A stretch of DNA of 8,472 nucleotides. Source: an uncultured Chloroflexota bacterium (GTDB lineage: Bacteria > Chloroflexota > Dehalococcoidia > UBA3495). How positions within the stretch are numbered: the first letter of the stretch is position 1; every line of letters starts with the position of its first letter. Position numbers and translations under genes: made by a program. Below the pieces are notes generated by a model. It saw nothing but the letters and a program-made list of their open reading frames with translations, did not search any database and was not told the DNA's origin. This document shows, piece by piece, positions 5,749 to 8,472 of the stretch. The stretch spans positions 1-8,472 of the forward strand of contig CAJWBT010000087.1 in NCBI GenBank assembly GCA_913020235.1, read 5' to 3'.

Positions 5749-7059
5749 ATGGTGATACTACGGCCAAGGCTTCTGGTTCAAGCAACGGTGGGACTGGCGA
5801 TAGCGGCCGTCGCCGTCCTCGGTTCAGGCGTTCTCGGCCCCGATCCGGTCGCCGGCTCTCCGGGGCAAGCGCCGGCGCCCAGAATCCTTGGCGCTGCATT
5901 GGCGCTGCAACCGGCCACGGCGGTCCCCAACCAGGCCATCATCGTGAGCGGCAGCGAGTTCACCACCGCCTCCACACCTGGAGGCGCCGGGCCAGCCGGG
6001 GTCCACCAGATCACCGGAACCGGCAACAGCCTCATCACCCTATCGGGCATTCCCTTGGGGGCTCCTCAGGTAACGTACCCGATCAACTTGGATAGCGCCG
6101 GCACCCTGGTGGCCTCGGTGTTCGTGCCGGTGACCTTGACTACGCTCACCGCGGGCGACCTGACGCTGACGGTTGTCGACGACCAGGGCGTTACCGCGAC
6201 GGTCACCCTGGTAATTCCCCAGCGCACTCTTACGCTGACCCCCTCTACCAGCCGCCGGAGCACCACGGTAATCGCCACGGGAGCCGGGTTTCCCGCCGGC
6301 AATCCAAACGGCCCGGGGACCTTCCCTGTGAGTCTGGACTACGCCGGAGCATCGTTGGGCAATGTCACTCCCGACAGCAGCGGCTCCTTCACCACCACTT
6401 TCACGGTCCCTATCAGCGCACTCATACCTTCCACGAACACCGTGACCGCCATAGTCGTGGACCAACCAGCCTCCTCCACAGCCATTCACTCGGTGCCGGC
6501 GGCAACGATCGACCTGGTCCCTGCCACCGGTTCTATTGGGTCGATCGTCACCGTGAACGGCACCAACTTTCCACCCTCCGTCCCGGTCTCTTCCCTCTCC
6601 ATCGGCCTCGTCCAGGTCCTGCCCGCGTCCGCTCCCAATTCGGATGCGGTGGGTAGCTTCAGCGTTAGCTTCACGGTGCCCAGCCTCCCTACCGGTGACG
6701 CAACTATCATCGCGGGCGCGGGAGGCGTCACCGCCGTGATCGAATTCACCGTCTTGGACCCGGTGCAGCTGCCGGCGCCGACCAGCACTCCCACGCCACC
6801 TCCGTCGCTGTCGGTCACTCCGGCCGTCGCGCTTGAGCCGCTGTTGGTCATCGACTATCTGTTGCGGGTGTGGAACTTCGACAACGGTACCAAAACGTGG
6901 ACCTACTACGACCCTCGACCCGCCTTCAAGAACGCCAACACCATCACCGAAATGAGATCGGGCCGGATCTACTGGGTCAGCATAGTGTCCGACCGGGCGG
7001 TAATCCTCAACGGCAAGAAACGTTCCCTGAACAGTGGCTGGAACTTGCTGGCCTGGTAG
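5749..7059 (+). CDS. Secreted protein with Ig-like (IPT/TIG-type) repeats
   Basis: The 436-residue product has a signal peptide: Arg residues at 5 and 7, then a hydrophobic run LVQATVGLAIAAVAVLGSGV, with cleavage likely near residues 36-45. Three beta-rich units of about 85-110 residues follow (roughly 49-158, 159-251, 252-337). Each has a pattern like 'L-x-P-x(4-6)-G-x-x-V-x-x-x-G-x-x-F' near its start and, in the second and third, 'D-x-x-G-S-F-x-x-x-F-x-V-P' later, as in IPT/TIG or other Ig-like surface domains. A Pro/Thr-rich linker (about 338-362, with PAPTSTPTPPP) leads to a C-terminal module rich in Trp and Tyr (about 365-436) that ends GWNLLAW. Such endings are common in secreted proteins of Chloroflexota (recalled). 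ATG 5749 is favoured, three bases after GGGGGG (5740-5745), with GTG 5752 also possible; TTG 5725 would add eight non-signal-like residues. It starts 29 bases after the SDR stop with no clear promoter between, so it may be read from the SDR transcript. Function unknown; likely surface binding or adhesion. Confidence 0.8.
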   Translation: MVILRPRLLVQATVGLAIAAVAVLGSGVLGPDPVAGSPGQAPAPRILGAALALQPATAVPNQAIIVSGSEFTTASTPGGAGPAGVHQITGTGNSLITLSGIPLGAPQVTYPINLDSAGTLVASVFVPVTLTTLTAGDLTLTVVDDQGVTATVTLVIPQRTLTLTPSTSRRSTTVIATGAGFPAGNPNGPGTFPVSLDYAGASLGNVTPDSSGSFTTTFTVPISALIPSTNTVTAIVVDQPASSTAIHSVPAATIDLVPATGSIGSIVTVNGTNFPPSVPVSSLSIGLVQVLPASAPNSDAVGSFSVSFTVPSLPTGDATIIAGAGGVTAVIEFTVLDPVQLPAPTSTPTPPPSLSVTPAVALEPLLVIDYLLRVWNFDNGTKTWTYYDPRPAFKNANTITEMRSGRIYWVSIVSDRAVILNGKKRSLNSGWNLLAW

Positions 7060-7082
7060 CAGCCGGCTAGTCCGCCAACCTT

Positions 7083-7146
7083 GCTTCAACCTCTTGCCCG
7101 TCTTCGTTTACGTGGTGACTCTCTGAGGCGGCAAAGAGGTTGAAGC
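7083..7146. repeat. Long inverted repeat after the Ig-like protein gene
   Basis: GCTTCAACCTCTT (7083-7095) and AAGAGGTTGAAGC (7134-7146) are perfect 13-base inverted copies. GCC (7096-7098) and GGC (7130-7132) extend the stem to 16 pairs around one bulged A (7133), closing a loop of about 31 bases. It begins 23 bases after the stop codon. No T-run follows, so a simple intrinsic terminator is not indicated; it could stabilise the 3' end of the mRNA, be part of a structured RNA, or be the remains of a small mobile repeat. Confidence 0.6.
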
Positions 7147-7452
7147 CCGACCCTCGGTAGGGCGACACAGCTTGGTTGCAATCTTCGCCGGGGTTGGCAG
7201 GGCCGTTGTTCAGCGCCATCTTCAGGGTGACTCCCTCAGCAGATCCGTTGCACGGAAGTACCGAGTGCCCAACGGGTGGCCCCGAGTCCCTACAGCAATC
7301 TTGTGGTGGAACCCGCCGGCCTATGCGATAATGAACTCAAAGCACCGGCCCGCACCTCTCCTGCCCGAGCGGCGAAGCTTCTGTTCATCAAGCCAGGCTC
7401 CGCGTGGCGGGCAACGGCCGGTACCCAAAAGTGGGTGGACGAAGGCCGGCAC
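7147..7452. other. Gene-free stretch before moaD with several small stems
   Basis: No convincing protein is encoded here; the open frames lack binding sites and family features. Stems visible on the plus strand are CCCT/AGGG (7151-7154 with 7159-7162), AGGG/CCCT (7224-7227 with 7233-7236), and a nine-pair stem CCGTT-GCAC with GTGC-cc-AACGG (7245-7253 with 7265-7275). GCAATCTT occurs twice, at 7178-7185 and 7295-7302. A structured leader or small RNA is possible. The conserved core of a molybdenum-cofactor riboswitch was not recognised, though I cannot exclude a divergent one without a covariance search. Confidence 0.4.
7324..7332 (+). promoter_or_regulatory. Putative extended -10 promoter for moaD-moaE
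   Basis: TGC followed by GATAAT (7324-7332) fits the extended -10 form TGn-TATAAT with one mismatch. No good -35 box is at normal spacing (TTGTGG at 7301-7306 is 20 bases away). Start would be near 7339, leaving a leader of about 114 bases that holds ACCCA-AAAG-TGGGT (7423-7436) just before the moaD binding site. Weak evidence. Confidence 0.3.
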
Positions 7453-7698
7453 ATGGAACTTACGGTGAGGTTTTTCGCGCTGTACCGGGAGCGGGCGGGC
7501 CGCAATTCCTTCCCGCTGCAGCTCCCCGAGGGAGCGACGGTGGCGGACCTGACCGCGGAGGTCCGCCGGCATTTTCCCGGGCTGGCCCCACCGCAGGTGC
7601 AGATCGTGGTGGCGGTCAACGCCGACTACGCCGGGCCGGAGGTGGCCCTGCACGAGGGCGACGACGTTTGCCTGATCCCCCCGGTCAGCGGAGGCTAG
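7453..7698 (+). CDS. moaD: Molybdopterin synthase small subunit (MoaD)
   Basis: This 81-residue ubiquitin-fold protein carries sulfur as a C-terminal thiocarboxylate and donates it to cyclic pyranopterin monophosphate during molybdenum cofactor synthesis in the cytosol. It has VRFFALYRERAG at the first strand, GATVADL (27-33), VAVN (53-56), and the diagnostic ending EGDDVCLIPPVSGG with the terminal Gly80-Gly81 exposed for activation by MoeB-type adenylation. Length is normal for the family. The frame is open back to 7276, but those residues are not MoaD-like. ATG 7453 has GAAGG (7441-7445) seven bases upstream and begins exactly at the first beta strand. It is one base from moaE and translated with it, as expected for the two subunits of one complex. 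Confidence 0.93.
   Translation: MELTVRFFALYRERAGRNSFPLQLPEGATVADLTAEVRRHFPGLAPPQVQIVVAVNADYAGPEVALHEGDDVCLIPPVSGG
7690..7694 (+). promoter_or_regulatory. moaE ribosome binding site inside the moaD Gly-Gly codons
   Basis: GGAGG at 7690-7694 lies five bases before the GTG start of moaE. It is formed by the last two sense codons of moaD (GGA GGC), which encode the essential C-terminal Gly-Gly. This decides the moaE start and implies tight translational coupling of the two subunits. Confidence 0.8.
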
Positions 7699-7699
7699 C

Positions 7700-8161
7700 G
7701 TGACGGTTGAGCTTACCCACCAGCCACTGGACCCGGAGCGGATCACCGCCCAGGTGCGGCAGGACACCAACGGCGCAGTGGTAACTTTCCTGGGCACCAC
7801 CCGCAACAGCTTTGAGGGCAAGCGGGTACTCAAGCTCGAATATGAAGCCTTCGAAGAGATGGCGCTGAAAAAGCTGGAAGAGGTCCGCCGCGAGATTCAG
7901 GCCCAGTTCGGCGTCGAGGACATCGCCATCGCCCACCGCATCGGAACGGTGCCCATCGGCGAGATCAGCCTGGTGATAGCCGTCGCCTCTCCTCATCGAG
8001 AGAAAGCCTTCTACGCCTGCCACAAAGCAGTGGACCAGCTCAAGGCGATAGTCCCCATCTGGAAGAAAGAGGTGTTCGAGGACGGCTCCCGCTGGGTGGC
8101 CTGCGAAGATCACGAGTTTCAAGCTGCCGAGACTACCACCTCCCACGACCACGACGGTTAG
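7700..8161 (+). CDS. moaE: Molybdopterin synthase large subunit (MoaE)
   Basis: The 153-residue catalytic subunit converts cyclic pyranopterin monophosphate to molybdopterin with two MoaD thiocarboxylates. Family motifs are clear: GAVVTFLGTTRN (25-36), LEYEAFEEMA (46-55), HRIGTVPIGE (79-88), ASPHREKAFYAC (96-107), and the active-site stretch LKAIVPIWKKE (114-124). Lys115 and Lys122 have the seven-residue spacing of the two catalytic lysines of the E. coli enzyme. The start is GTG 7700, one base past the moaD stop, set by GGAGG at 7690-7694. The last dozen residues are a polar tail containing His-Asp-His-Asp, beyond the normal family end. Presence of moaD-moaE implies molybdenum- or tungsten-dependent oxidoreductases elsewhere in the genome. 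It converges on radA with a 59-base gap, in which no clear terminator is visible (only CCGCGCGG at 8168-8175 and GCAC-TGC-GTGC at 8195-8205). Confidence 0.95.
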   Translation: MTVELTHQPLDPERITAQVRQDTNGAVVTFLGTTRNSFEGKRVLKLEYEAFEEMALKKLEEVRREIQAQFGVEDIAIAHRIGTVPIGEISLVIAVASPHREKAFYACHKAVDQLKAIVPIWKKEVFEDGSRWVACEDHEFQAAETTTSHDHDG

Positions 8162-8220
8162 AAGCTCCCGCGCGGCTCCCTCAGTCGGTTCCGAGCACTG
8201 CGTGCACTCCACGGACTCGT

Positions 8221-8472
8221 TCAGCCCAGCTCTTCACCGTGATCTTCCATGGGTTCCACCCCTTGCCGGCCCCCGCCCAACGCGGCCCGCAGGGCTTCTC
8301 TCAGGGTCCGGACCGGGAACAGCTTCACTTCCGGTGGACCTGACAGGCCGTCAAGGCCCACCGCTGGCAAGACACACCGGGACAGGCCCAGGCGTGAGGC
8401 CTCGGCGAGACGCCGCCCCATCTGGGGCACGGCGCGCAGCTCGCCGCTGAGGCCCACCTCGCCGAAGGCCAC
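8221..8472 (-). CDS. radA: DNA repair protein RadA, C-terminal end (partial)
   Basis: The last 83 residues of a minus-strand gene are in the window; the rest lies beyond the right edge, and the first visible codon (GTG) is read as internal Val, not as a start. AFGEVGLSGELRAVPQMGRR followed by L-A-E-A-S-R-L-G-L and C-V-L-P matches the Lon-protease-like C-terminal domain of RadA/Sms, which reads similarly in E. coli (FGEVGL-x-GE-x-RPV...). RadA is a RecA-like ATPase and branch-migration helicase that helps RecA during recombinational repair. The zinc finger and Walker motifs would be upstream and cannot be checked. The protein ends in a short acidic tail (about 20 residues, with MEDHGEELG). It is convergent with moaE and functionally unrelated to it. 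Confidence 0.9.
   Translation of the reverse strand: MAFGEVGLSGELRAVPQMGRRLAEASRLGLSRCVLPAVGLDGLSGPPEVKLFPVRTLREALRAALGGGRQGVEPMEDHGEELG

Noticed and set aside
7083..7146. tRNA or CRISPR repeat
   Set aside because: There is no cloverleaf or T-loop consensus, and the two arms occur once each as an inverted, not direct, pair.
7172..7468. Small plus-strand frame in the gap before moaD
   Set aside because: No binding site, no family features, and it overlaps the moaD start out of frame.

Overview
The window is high-GC bacterial DNA, densely coding, and probably comes from a free-living Chloroflexota of the Dehalococcoidia/SAR202 type. That assignment is an inference. It rests on a mix of TRZ/ATZ-type amidohydrolase, amidase, hydantoinase, SDR and an apparent LLM-class flavin oxidoreductase start, on a secreted Ig-like protein ending in a 'GWNLLAW' module, and on a dispersed intergenic repeat of the 'TCATTCCGAG...CGAAGCGACGAGGAAT' kind that is common in such genomes. 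No rRNA, tRNA, phage, transposase or CRISPR array was seen.

Positions 1-5719 form a catabolic block of two divergent gene pairs. Pair one is a TRZ/ATZ metal-dependent amidohydrolase (minus strand, 59-1441) and an amidase-signature enzyme (plus strand, 1689-3089). Seventeen bases after the amidohydrolase, a further minus-strand gene starts and runs off the left edge; its first 14 residues look like an LLM-class flavin oxidoreductase. Pair two is a dihydropyrimidinase/hydantoinase-like cyclic amidohydrolase (minus, 3308-4726) and a classical NAD(H)-type SDR (plus, 4937-5719). Both divergent gaps hold recognisable sigma70-like promoters facing each way, with inverted repeats placed where operators would sit. 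Between the pairs, the convergent gap holds a roughly 120-bp repeat with terminal inverted repeats and an internal hairpin. The enzymes act on amide, ureide or cyclic-amide bonds and on alcohols or ketones, so together they suggest breakdown of nitrogen-containing ring compounds or amides. No substrate can be read from the sequence.

Positions 5720-7059 hold a secreted or surface protein with a signal peptide, three Ig-like (IPT/TIG-type) units, a Pro/Thr linker and a Trp-rich C-terminal module. A 393-base gene-free stretch follows, containing a strong 16-bp inverted repeat and several smaller stems.

Positions 7453-8161 are moaD and moaE, the two subunits of molybdopterin synthase, set one base apart with the moaE ribosome binding site written into the moaD Gly-Gly codons. 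The right edge carries the C-terminal end of radA on the minus strand, convergent with moaE. These last three are housekeeping genes and appear to mark the end of the accessory catabolic block. No clearly new system is present. The best leads are the substituted active site of the amidohydrolase, the pairing of ring-opening enzymes, the operator-like palindromes and the structured gap before moaD.
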